Assembly: GCA_028287545.1 (NCBI GenBank)
Contig: JAQBPL010000363.1
Location: 1-10,403, forward strand
Direction of reading: 5' to 3'
From: Vulcanimicrobiota bacterium
GTDB lineage: Bacteria; Eremiobacterota; Eremiobacteria; Baltobacterales; Baltobacteraceae
Length of the DNA stretch: 10,403 nucleotides
The position numbers and the translations under genes are program-made. The notes under the pieces were generated by a model. It was given only the letters and a program-made list of their open reading frames with translations. It was not told where the DNA came from and did no database searches. Numbering within the stretch: the first letter of the stretch is position 1; every line of letters begins with the position of its first letter. Positions 1-7,153 of this stretch are shown in pieces.

Positions 1-746
1 ACCATCTGCTGGCGCTCGACCTCGGCCGCTGGGACTACATGGCTTCGCTGATCCACTTCAACCTCGAAGATCCGAAGTGGGTGCTGCCCGACCGCAACAC
101 GATCCCGCACGACGTCGCGTTCTTCCAAAACCTGCGCGAACGCATCCCCGAGATCTGCCACAAGCACGGAATGCTCGCCGTCGGCGGGATGACGGCCCTT
201 TTTCCCGACCGCACGAACCCCGAGCTGAACGCGCGTGCGCTCGCGGTGCTGGAGCAGGACAAGAGAAACGAGTCGAACGCGCTCTTCGACGGCGCATGGA
301 CCGGTCACCCGGATCAGAACGCCATCGCGGTCGCGCAATTCCCGGCCCCGAATCAAGGCTTCGCGCGCAAGCCCGGCGCGAACCCGACCCCGGACCTGCG
401 TCCGTCGATCGACGGCGTCGGGCAGAAGACGGAAGCCGGGACGCGCGCCGCGGTGCGCACCGTTATCCGCTACCGCCACGGCTACCTCAACGGTCTGGGA
501 GCGTCGCTGCTCGACGGCTACATGGAAGATCTCGCGACCGACCGCATCTATCGATTGATGATCGCGCAGCGCATCCGTCACGGGATGCACTCGGCCGCCG
601 ACGTCACGCGCTTCTTCGATGAAGAGCTGGCGAAACTGCTGGACGAAGCGCCGGCGAAAGACGACGCGGCGCAGGCGGCGCTCTTCCGCGAGGCACGCGC
701 GCAAAGCGAAGCGATGATCACCCTAGGCCACCATGACCCCATCTAG
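1..746 (+). CDS. aceB: Malate synthase (A-type), C-terminal part; gene cut by the window edge
   Basis: Malate synthase condenses glyoxylate with acetyl-CoA to malate in the cytosol, the second step of the glyoxylate bypass. The frame is open from base 3, so the start lies outside the window and 247 C-terminal residues are visible. They begin HLLALDLGRWDYMASLI, which matches the family's 'LNCGRWDYIFS' block. Then come VLPDR, a glycine-rich LAVGGMTALFPDR, DGAWTGHPD (family 'DGTWVAHPD') and GYMEDLATDRIYR. The Asp of that MED (bases 528-530) aligns with the catalytic base Asp447 of E. coli malate synthase A, as I recall it. The Mg-binding acidic residues would lie upstream, outside the window. 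The final 14 bases overlap the start of the TRAP binding-protein gene. The family is secure. The A-type assignment is probable, and the symbol follows E. coli usage. Confidence 0.9.
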   Translation, partial: HLLALDLGRWDYMASLIHFNLEDPKWVLPDRNTIPHDVAFFQNLRERIPEICHKHGMLAVGGMTALFPDRTNPELNARALAVLEQDKRNESNALFDGAWTGHPDQNAIAVAQFPAPNQGFARKPGANPTPDLRPSIDGVGQKTEAGTRAAVRTVIRYRHGYLNGLGASLLDGYMEDLATDRIYRLMIAQRIRHGMHSAADVTRFFDEELAKLLDEAPAKDDAAQAALFREARAQSEAMITLGHHDPI

Positions 747-1743
747 GCGCGAGCTGCTCGCGGGGGCGGCGGCGACGTTCGCGTCGATCGCGTTCGTCCG
801 CGCGCCCGCGCGTGCGGCCCAGTTCACGTTCAAGTGGGCGCACGCGACGCAGCTCAACCACCCGCTGCACGTCAACGCCGTTCGCGTGAAGAATGCGGTC
901 GCCAAACGCTCCCAGGGGCGTTTGGCGATCGAGCTCTTCCCGAACAACGTGCTGGGCGGCGATCCCGCGATGCTGACGCAGGCTCGCACGGGCGCCATCC
1001 AGCTCTACTCGGGGTACGGCGGCATCTACTCGAGCGTCGCGCCGAGCGCCGGGATCGAAGGCGTGGGCTTCGCGTTCAAAAATCAAGCGCAGGCGCTGGC
1101 CGCGTTCGACGGCCCGCTCGGCGCATACGTGCGCAAAGAGATGGATGCCAAGGGACCGTTCGTGACGTTCGCCCGTCCGTGGGTCAACGGCTTCCGCCAG
1201 GTGACGACCTCGACGCGCCCGATCACATCGGTCGCCGACATGCAGGGGCTCAAGATCCGCACGCCGCCCAGCAAGATCTGGGTCGATATGTTCCGCGAGC
1301 TCGGCGCCGCCCCGACGCCGATCGCGGCGAGCGAGATGTACACCGCGCTGCAGACGCACATCGTCGACGCGCAAGAGAACCCGTTTACGATCCTCGAGAC
1401 GTATCGCTTGTTCGAGGTCCAGAAGTACGTCTCGGTCACCAACCACATGTGGTCGAACTTCTGGGTCGTCGCAAACGCCGATGCATTCAACGGCCTGCCG
1501 AAGGATCTGCAGCAGATCCTGCGCGAGGAGATCGACGCCAAAGCGTTGACGAATCGGCGCGAGATGGAGCTCTCCAACGTGAGCCTCGAAGAGAAGATGG
1601 GCCGCTTCTACCACCTGCAGATCAATCCGGTCGACGGCGCACCGTTCCGCGCGAGGCTCAAACCCTTCTACGCCAAGGAAAAGAACGATTTCGGTTCCGA
1701 GGCCTGGTCGCTGCTCGAGAAGAGCGTCGGAACCTTGGCCTGA
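733..1743 (+). CDS. TRAP transporter substrate-binding protein, DctP family, Tat-exported
   Basis: This is the extracytoplasmic ligand-binding subunit of a TRAP transporter, 336 aa, a usual length. The N-terminus carries a twin-arginine signal (S4-R5-R6-E7-L8-L9, then an Ala-rich segment) with likely cleavage after A26-R27-A28. The mature protein shows the DctP hallmarks: SVADMQGLKIRTPPS with R176, the conserved Arg that pairs with the ligand carboxylate in this family; E201-M202-Y203-T204-A205-L206-Q207; and VDAQENP (212-217) with N216. The ligand is an organic acid, but the sequence does not say which; a C4-dicarboxylate or a 2-oxo acid would fit the malate synthase neighbour. The start overlaps the end of malate synthase by 14 nt and no strong Shine-Dalgarno is visible, so translation is probably coupled. 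No DctQ/DctM membrane subunit is present downstream, so it is an orphan here unless its permease lies upstream of the window. Confidence 0.92.
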   Translation: MTPSRRELLAGAAATFASIAFVRAPARAAQFTFKWAHATQLNHPLHVNAVRVKNAVAKRSQGRLAIELFPNNVLGGDPAMLTQARTGAIQLYSGYGGIYSSVAPSAGIEGVGFAFKNQAQALAAFDGPLGAYVRKEMDAKGPFVTFARPWVNGFRQVTTSTRPITSVADMQGLKIRTPPSKIWVDMFRELGAAPTPIAASEMYTALQTHIVDAQENPFTILETYRLFEVQKYVSVTNHMWSNFWVVANADAFNGLPKDLQQILREEIDAKALTNRREMELSNVSLEEKMGRFYHLQINPVDGAPFRARLKPFYAKEKNDFGSEAWSLLEKSVGTLA

Positions 1744-1756
1744 AACGGACGCGCCG

Positions 1757-4700
1757 ATGACGGATGCCGCGGGCGAAGTCCACTTCCGCGAACTGGTCGA
1801 AGAATCGCCGGCTGCGGTCTTCGTCGCGCGCGCGGACGGGTCGATCGCGTACGTCAATCGGGCGTGGACGACGATGAGCGGCATCACCGCCGACGTCGTA
1901 CAGCGCGGCGGCTGGGTCGAGGCGATCCATCCCGACGACGCCGGCTGGGTCGCTGAGGCCTGGCGGCGCTCGATCGCCCGCGCGGAGCCCTTTCGCGAAG
2001 AGTTCCGCATCCGGGACGGAGCGGGCGATCCGCGCTGGGTGATATCGGAGGCCATCCCGGTGTTCCGCGCCGACGGCGCGGTTACGACGTGGTACGGCAC
2101 GGTGCTCGACGTCGACGCGCGCCGGACGGCCGAGCACGCGCGCGCGATCCTCGCGCGCCTCGGCAACGCGTTCGTGGAATCGCTCGACTTCGTGCGCACG
2201 GCGCGAACGGTCGTCACGGCGATGTGCGAAGATTTCGCCGACTTCGCCTTCCTCGACGTCCTCGACGCCGGCGGCCGGCTCGAACGCGTGGCGGCGGAGA
2301 CCGCGCGCCTTCATTCCGATCCCGAGCCGTTCCGGCGCTTCGCCCCGCCGCCGGAGCCGACGCAGCACCCTATCTCCGTCGCCATGCGCACGGGGCTTCC
2401 GTCGATCGTGACGGCGTGCGACGACGCGTGGATCGCTCGAACGGCCTCGCACGAGGAGGATGCGGCGTTGCTGCGTTCGCTGGGGATCGGCACGATCGCG
2501 TACGTCCCGATGATCGCGGCCGGTGAACGCATCGGCGTGCTGACGTTCGGCACGGCGCGCGGCACCGGCCGCAGCTTCAGCTCGGCCGAGCTCGGCGACC
2601 TCGAAGAGGTTGCGCGGCGCGCCGCCGTGGCGCTGGCGAACGCGCGCCTCTATGCCGACCTGGCCGCGAGCGAAGCGCGCTACCGCGGGATCATCGACAC
2701 CGCGCAGGAAGGCGTGTGGATCCTCGACGGGGCGGCGCGCACGCGCTACGTCAACCACCGCCTCACCGAACTGCTCGGCTACACGGCGGACGAAATGTAC
2801 GACCGTCCGGTCTCCGCGTTCCTCGACGACGACGAAGCCGCCCGCTCGCGGATCGACTACGTCACCGTCCGCACCGAGCGCGCTCCCATTCGCGCCGAAC
2901 GCCGGCTGCGGCGCAAGGACGGCACTGCCGTATGGGCGATCCTGGCCGCGAGCCCGATTCTCGACGCGAACGGTGAGTTCGCCGGCACGCTGGGGATGCT
3001 CACCGACATCACGGACCGCAAGGCGATCGAGACGCAATATCGCTTGCTCGCCGAAGCGACGCCACAGATCGTCTGGACGGCGGACCCGCGCGGGATGATC
3101 ACCTATCTGAACGAGCGCTGGACGGCGCTTACCGGGATGACGCGGACGGACGCACTCGGTTACGGCTGGTGCGCGGTCGTGCACGAGGACGACTTGGTCC
3201 AGCTCTCGAGCGGCTGGCGCAGCGCGCGCGACGCCGGCGCCGACTTCGAAGCCGAATGCCGCCTGCGCAGCGCGAGCGACGCGACGTACCGCTGGCAGCT
3301 GGTGCGCGCGCGGGCGCGCCGCGACGAGCGCGGTGCGGTGATCGAGTGGCTGGGTTCGATGACCGACGTCGACGCGACCCGGCGGATGGCGAAGATGCGC
3401 GACGTCGTCGCGCGCGCCGGCGACGTGCTCAATCGCCAGCTCGACGTCGACGGCCTGCTCGACCGTTTCGCCGAACTGCTGGTGGAAGAACTCGCCGACG
3501 AGGTGACGATTCGGCTGCCGGGCGGCCGCGCGTTCGTGCACAGCCGCAGGTCGCCGCCGGAAGGTTCGCCCGCACTGCAGGCCGTCATCCGCCATCGCGG
3601 GACCGAACTCGGCACCGTCACGCTGCGCGATTGCGAACGATTCGACTACGACGACGCGTCGCTGCTCGACGAGCTCAGCGCTCGCGCCGGCGTCGCGATC
3701 GAGAACGCGCTGCTGTACGAACGCGAACATCGCGTCGCCGTCACCTTGCAGCGCGCGCTCCTGCCCGCCGTCCTGCCGACCGTCGCCGGGCTCACGTTCG
3801 ACGCGGTGTACTTCCCGGGCGCGACCGACGCCGAGATCGGCGGCGACTGGTATGACGCGATCGAACTGCCCGACGGCCGCGTTCTGGTCTCGATCGGCGA
3901 CGTCACCGGACGCGGCCTCACCGCCGCGGTGATCATGGGACGCGTGCGCCAAGCGATCGAGACGCTCGCGACGTACGAATCCGATCCCGTTCGCCTGCTC
4001 GATTCGACCGACGCCGTCTTGCGGCGCGCGTATCCGAACGCGATCGTGACGGCGCTGGTCGGCGTCATCGATCCGCCTTCCGGAACGATGACGTACGCGA
4101 CCGCCGGTCACCCGACGCCGTTCGTGCGCGCCGCCGACGGCACGGTTCGATCGCTGCCGGGACGCGGTCTGCCGCTCGGCCTGCGCGAAGGACGCCATCA
4201 GCCCGCAACGACGATCGTGCTGCCGCCCTCCGCACTGCTGGTCTTCTTCACCGACGGTCTGACCGAAGCGACACGGGACATCGACGAGGGCGAGCGCCGG
4301 GTGCGCGCGGCGCTCAGCGACGTCACCGTCGCGGCCGGGCGCGATCCGGCCGCACGGCTCGTCGCGCGCGTCCTCGACGAGGCGATTCGAGACGACGTCG
4401 CCGTGCTCACCGTGCGGCTCTCCGACGCTCTGCCGGTGCGCGATGCCTGGACGGTGCGGTGGAGTTTCGACGCCCGCGAAGCGCGCCGCGCGTACGACGT
4501 GCGCGACGCCTTCAGCGAATCGCTCGCCTCGTTCGGATCGCGGATCGACATCCCCGCGGCGCAGCTCGTGTTCGGCGAGCTGGTGGGCAACGCGGTGCGC
4601 TACGCATCGGGACTGGTCGACGTCGAAGTTTCGTGGGAGGATCCGACGGCACCGGTGCTCGTGGTGCGTGACGACGGTCCGGGCTTTTCCACGCCCGGCG

Positions 4701-4849
4701 AACTGCCGTCGGCCGAAAGCGAAACGGGACGGGGGCTGTATCTCGTCTCGCGGCTGACCCGCGCCTTCAGCGTGACGAACGATCCCGTGCGCGGCGCGCG
4801 CGCCCGCGCCGTGCTGGCGGCGTCCGCGCCCGCCGAGGTCAACGCGTAG
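1757..4849 (+). CDS. Multi-sensor PP2C phosphatase with C-terminal anti-sigma-type ATPase domain (PAS-GAF-PAS-PAS-GAF-SpoIIE-HATPase)
   Basis: A 1030-residue cytosolic signalling protein with no membrane segment. Domains by residue: PAS about 8-125, GAF 126-303, PAS 304-424, PAS 425-545, a short GAF-like region 546-655, RsbU/SpoIIE-type PP2C phosphatase 660-889, and an RsbW-like histidine-kinase-type ATPase 898-1022. Phosphatase metal motifs are intact: GGDWYD (695-700), GDVTGRG (714-720), AGHPTP (783-788), FTDGLTEA (831-838) and DDVAVL (879-884). ATPase motifs are also intact: the N-box ELVGNAVRYA (E941, N945), DDGPGF (972-977) and GRGLYLV (991-997). PAS1 and PAS3 resemble each other (both have the HPDD/HEDD element), suggesting internal duplication. 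In known partner-switch systems RsbU-like domains dephosphorylate a STAS antagonist that RsbW-like domains phosphorylate; here both activities seem fused. No STAS protein or sigma factor is in the window. It starts 13 nt after the TRAP gene, likely in one operon. Ligands of the sensor domains are unknown. Confidence 0.93.
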   Translation: MTDAAGEVHFRELVEESPAAVFVARADGSIAYVNRAWTTMSGITADVVQRGGWVEAIHPDDAGWVAEAWRRSIARAEPFREEFRIRDGAGDPRWVISEAIPVFRADGAVTTWYGTVLDVDARRTAEHARAILARLGNAFVESLDFVRTARTVVTAMCEDFADFAFLDVLDAGGRLERVAAETARLHSDPEPFRRFAPPPEPTQHPISVAMRTGLPSIVTACDDAWIARTASHEEDAALLRSLGIGTIAYVPMIAAGERIGVLTFGTARGTGRSFSSAELGDLEEVARRAAVALANARLYADLAASEARYRGIIDTAQEGVWILDGAARTRYVNHRLTELLGYTADEMYDRPVSAFLDDDEAARSRIDYVTVRTERAPIRAERRLRRKDGTAVWAILAASPILDANGEFAGTLGMLTDITDRKAIETQYRLLAEATPQIVWTADPRGMITYLNERWTALTGMTRTDALGYGWCAVVHEDDLVQLSSGWRSARDAGADFEAECRLRSASDATYRWQLVRARARRDERGAVIEWLGSMTDVDATRRMAKMRDVVARAGDVLNRQLDVDGLLDRFAELLVEELADEVTIRLPGGRAFVHSRRSPPEGSPALQAVIRHRGTELGTVTLRDCERFDYDDASLLDELSARAGVAIENALLYEREHRVAVTLQRALLPAVLPTVAGLTFDAVYFPGATDAEIGGDWYDAIELPDGRVLVSIGDVTGRGLTAAVIMGRVRQAIETLATYESDPVRLLDSTDAVLRRAYPNAIVTALVGVIDPPSGTMTYATAGHPTPFVRAADGTVRSLPGRGLPLGLREGRHQPATTIVLPPSALLVFFTDGLTEATRDIDEGERRVRAALSDVTVAAGRDPAARLVARVLDEAIRDDVAVLTVRLSDALPVRDAWTVRWSFDAREARRAYDVRDAFSESLASFGSRIDIPAAQLVFGELVGNAVRYASGLVDVEVSWEDPTAPVLVVRDDGPGFSTPGELPSAESETGRGLYLVSRLTRAFSVTNDPVRGARARAVLAASAPAEVNA

Positions 4850-4865
4850 CGCGCGACCACGCGCG
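4850..4865. terminator. GC-only hairpin between convergent stop codons (weak terminator candidate)
   Basis: The whole 16-bp gap between the stop of the sensor-phosphatase gene and the stop of fumarylacetoacetase is a hairpin: CGCGCG, loop ACCA, CGCGCG. It has no T-tract on either strand. It sits where a bidirectional terminator would be expected, but a 6-bp GC stem can occur by chance in DNA of this composition. Confidence 0.3.
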
Positions 4866-6086
4866 TCAGCCGACGACCGTGCCGGTGACCTCGCCGAAAC
4901 CGACGCGCAGGTCTCCGCGCACGGCGCGTCCGCGCATGATGACCGTATCGCCGTCCTCGAGGAACGTCCGCGACTCGCCGCCGGGGAGCGCGAGCGGATC
5001 GCGCCCGCGCCACGTGAGCTCGATAAACGAGCCTTGCGTTCCCTGCTCCGAACCGCTGATCGTGCCGGTTCCGAACAGGTCGCCGGGACGAATCGCCGAC
5101 CCGTTCGACGTCATGTGCGCGAGCTGCTGCGCCAGCGTCCAGTACATCGAGCGGAAGTTGGTGCGCGAGATGGTCAGCGGCGGGTGCGCGTGTTCGCGCA
5201 TGCGCGCGGTCTGCAGCGCCATCTCCAGTTCGATGTCGTAGGACCACGGCTCGCGCGTGCGCAGGTACGGAAGGGGCTGCGGATCGCGCGCCGGTTCGGC
5301 GACGCGGAACGGCTCGAGCGCGTCGAGCGTGACGATCCAGGGCGAGATCGACGTCGCGAACGATTTCGAGAGAAACGGCCCGAGCGGCTGGTATTCCCAA
5401 CCTTGGATGTCGCGTGCGCTCCAGTCGTTGAGCAGGACGTAGCCGAAGACGTGATCGCACGCGTCGTCGGCCGCAATCGGCTCGCCGTGCACGTTGCCGG
5501 GCCCCGCGAACCAGCCCAGTTCGAGTTCGACGTCGAGCATGCGGGACGGGCCGAACGACGGTGTGTCTCCGCCGGGCGCCATCGTTTGGCCGTGCGGACG
5601 GCGGACCGGCGTGCCGCTCGCGACGACCGTCGACGCGCGGCCATGATAGCCGATCGGAATGTGCCGATAGTTCGGCAGCAGCGGATCGCCGCCCGGACGG
5701 AGGATGCGCCCGAGATTGGTCGCGTGTTCGATCGAGGAATAGAAGTCGACGTAGTCGCCGATCGCGACCGGAACGTGCATCGTCACGGCGTCGCGGGGGA
5801 ACGACGCTTTTTCGACGTGCCCGCGTTCCGCGCGGTCGGCCTGTGGGCCGAGCAGGTGCTGGAGGCGCGCGCGCACGGCGCTCCATTCCGCGCGGCCGCG
5901 CGCAAGAAACGCGTTGAGCGTCTCCGCGGCGAGCAGCGATTCTTCGTCGAGCACGTTCGCGTCGACCAGCGCGTCGAGATCGATGACCCGATCCTCGAAC
6001 GCGACCGCAGGCCGCCGGCGTCCCGTCCGGTCGGAGACGATGCCGAACGGGAGGTTGGCTAGACCGAAGTCGCGTGGATCGGTCAT
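4866..6086 (-). CDS. fahA: Fumarylacetoacetase
   Basis: This enzyme hydrolyses 4-fumarylacetoacetate to fumarate and acetoacetate (EC 3.7.1.2), the last step of phenylalanine/tyrosine breakdown through homogentisate. The 406-aa length is close to the animal enzyme. Active-site residues of mouse FAH, placed from memory, are preserved in register: D114, Y116, H121 (catalytic His133), R130, Y147, E187 and E189 (metal), D221 (metal), Q228, K241, T342 in GTGTISG, and E356 (Glu364, paired with the catalytic His). Signature blocks DFYSSIEHATNLGR and LNDWSARDIQGWEYQPLGPF are clear. The N-terminal SH3-like domain covers about residues 1-105. It starts ATG at 6086, overlapping the stop of the upstream gene as ATGA, so the two should be translationally coupled. 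Homogentisate dioxygenase and maleylacetoacetate isomerase are not in the window. Confidence 0.97.
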   Translation of the reverse strand: MTDPRDFGLANLPFGIVSDRTGRRRPAVAFEDRVIDLDALVDANVLDEESLLAAETLNAFLARGRAEWSAVRARLQHLLGPQADRAERGHVEKASFPRDAVTMHVPVAIGDYVDFYSSIEHATNLGRILRPGGDPLLPNYRHIPIGYHGRASTVVASGTPVRRPHGQTMAPGGDTPSFGPSRMLDVELELGWFAGPGNVHGEPIAADDACDHVFGYVLLNDWSARDIQGWEYQPLGPFLSKSFATSISPWIVTLDALEPFRVAEPARDPQPLPYLRTREPWSYDIELEMALQTARMREHAHPPLTISRTNFRSMYWTLAQQLAHMTSNGSAIRPGDLFGTGTISGSEQGTQGSFIELTWRGRDPLALPGGESRTFLEDGDTVIMRGRAVRGDLRVGFGEVTGTVVG

Positions 6087-7018
6087 AACAGCAGGCCGAG
6101 TTCGCGCAGCCCGTTCACCGGCTCGTCGAAACTGCAGCTGCCGTACGAGACGCAGCGTGCGCGCGCGGCGGCGACCGCGTCGGCGTCGACGCGCACGTCA
6201 CGCCAGCCGACGTGCATGGGATCGACCAGAAACGCGCGCGGATCTTCTTCCGCGATCACGTCGTGGACGAGCGCCGGGTCGAACGCCCCGGCGTGCAGCG
6301 CGATTCCGGCGATGAAGACGTTGAGGAAGCCGTGCATCAGTTCGCCGTCGTAGATTCCGCGCACGGGATGGTGGAGTCCCGCGGTTGCCTTCCACGGGAG
6401 GTCGTGCGCGTGCGCGGCGAGGATGAACTCCGCCACGTCGGCGATCGAGGGAGTGACGCCCGGGACGAGGCCGCCGCAGCGCAGCTTCGCGCCGACGGTG
6501 ACGGTGGGTGCCGCGTCGCGCACGGCCGCCAGCACGGCGAGCGATGTGGCGGGTTGGATCGTCCAGCCGCCGCTGTACGGGAACTCGTAGTAGAGCGAGA
6601 CCGGCTGGGTCGGGTAGTGCTCGGCGATCGTTGCGATCGCTGCACGGAGACCGGCTTCGTCGAGCAGCGCCGCGGTCTTGAGTTCGAACGATGCGACCGT
6701 CGCGCCGTCGAGGCCGGCGCGTGCCACGCGGTCAAGGTCGGCCCGCACGGTGTCGCCTTTGGCGTTGAGGGCGGCGTCGAGGATGACGCTGAGGGTCAGC
6801 GGGCGACTGGGATCGCGCCGGTCGGCGAGCTCCCCGATCCGCGAGGCCGGGACCACGAAGGCGCCGTCGATCCAGGCGTACGCGCTCTCGGCGTGGCGAG
6901 CGTGCGCCCGCAAGGCCGGGTTCATCGACAGCTGCGCCGGGGGGAACAGCGAGGCGTCGTCGATCAGGCGGTCGAGCAAGGCGCGCTTTGCGCTGTCGGT
7001 CGAGACGGTCGTTGCCAT
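6083..7018 (-). CDS. Uncharacterised 311-aa protein translationally coupled to fumarylacetoacetase
   Basis: I recognise no named enzyme, though similar proteins occur as hypotheticals in actinobacteria-like genomes. There is no signal peptide or membrane segment, so it should be cytosolic. Blocks that look conserved or functional are LIDDASLFPPA (18-28) near the N-terminus, VVPASR (55-60), YYEFPYSGGW (143-152), VGAKLRCGG (175-183), LPWKATAGLHHPVRG (207-221), HGFLNVFIAG (229-238) and the C-terminal YGSCSFDEPVNGLRELGLL with C289 and C295. Alternating hydrophobic strands and Gly/Lys/His-rich loops suggest an alpha/beta enzyme, perhaps a TIM barrel; that is inference. Its TGA stop overlaps the fahA ATG by 4 nt, so a role in aromatic amino-acid breakdown is likely. 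No strong Shine-Dalgarno precedes the ATG, and the start is the least certain part. A hairpin and tRNA-Thr lie immediately upstream on the same strand. Confidence 0.85.
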   Translation of the reverse strand: MATTVSTDSAKRALLDRLIDDASLFPPAQLSMNPALRAHARHAESAYAWIDGAFVVPASRIGELADRRDPSRPLTLSVILDAALNAKGDTVRADLDRVARAGLDGATVASFELKTAALLDEAGLRAAIATIAEHYPTQPVSLYYEFPYSGGWTIQPATSLAVLAAVRDAAPTVTVGAKLRCGGLVPGVTPSIADVAEFILAAHAHDLPWKATAGLHHPVRGIYDGELMHGFLNVFIAGIALHAGAFDPALVHDVIAEEDPRAFLVDPMHVGWRDVRVDADAVAAARARCVSYGSCSFDEPVNGLRELGLLL

Positions 7019-7044
7019 ACCGTGCGACGACTACTCAGGAAACG

Positions 7045-7074
7045 GACAAGACCCTCCGCGAAGAGGGTCTTGTC
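7045..7074 (-). terminator. Perfect 12-bp hairpin just 3' of tRNA-Thr
   Basis: Arms GACAAGACCCTC (7045-7056) and GAGGGTCTTGTC (7063-7074) pair perfectly around loop CGCGAA. On the minus strand the hairpin begins four bases after the encoded CCA of tRNA-Thr and is followed by GTTTCC. The U-rich part is mostly in the stem, so it looks like an intrinsic terminator or a 3' processing stem for the tRNA. It also lies only 26 nt before the start codon of the 6083-7018 gene and is therefore in that gene's leader. Confidence 0.65.
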
Positions 7075-7078
7075 ACTC

Positions 7079-7153
7079 TGGAGCTGGCGGTGGGGATTGA
7101 ACCCACGGCCTCGTCATTACCAATGACGTGCTCTACCACTGAGCTACGCCAGC
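7079..7153 (-). tRNA. tRNA-Thr (anticodon GGU)
   Basis: Read on the minus strand from 7153, a full 75-nt cloverleaf forms: acceptor GCTGGCG/CGCCAGC (7 perfect pairs), D-stem GCTC/GAGC, anticodon stem CGTCA/TGACG with loop TTGGTAA (anticodon GGT), 5-nt variable loop, and T-arm GTGGG-TTCAATC-CCCAC. The discriminator is U and the 3' CCA is encoded. No intron is present. Its first 10 nucleotides are shared with the 3' end of the endonuclease gene on the same strand. Confidence 0.97.

Noticed and set aside
1658..4198. An 846-codon open frame on the minus strand opposite the sensor phosphatase
   Set aside because: It is Arg/Ala/His-rich with no domain sense and lies wholly opposite a gene with complete motifs. 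Long antisense frames are expected in GC-rich codon usage.
5034..6062. A 342-codon plus-strand frame opposite fumarylacetoacetase
   Set aside because: Arg-rich low-information translation, antisense to an enzyme whose active site is fully preserved.
6212..7126. A 304-codon plus-strand frame opposite the 311-aa protein and running into tRNA-Thr
   Set aside because: Arg/Gly/Val-biased shadow that crosses a tRNA gene; no recognisable motif.
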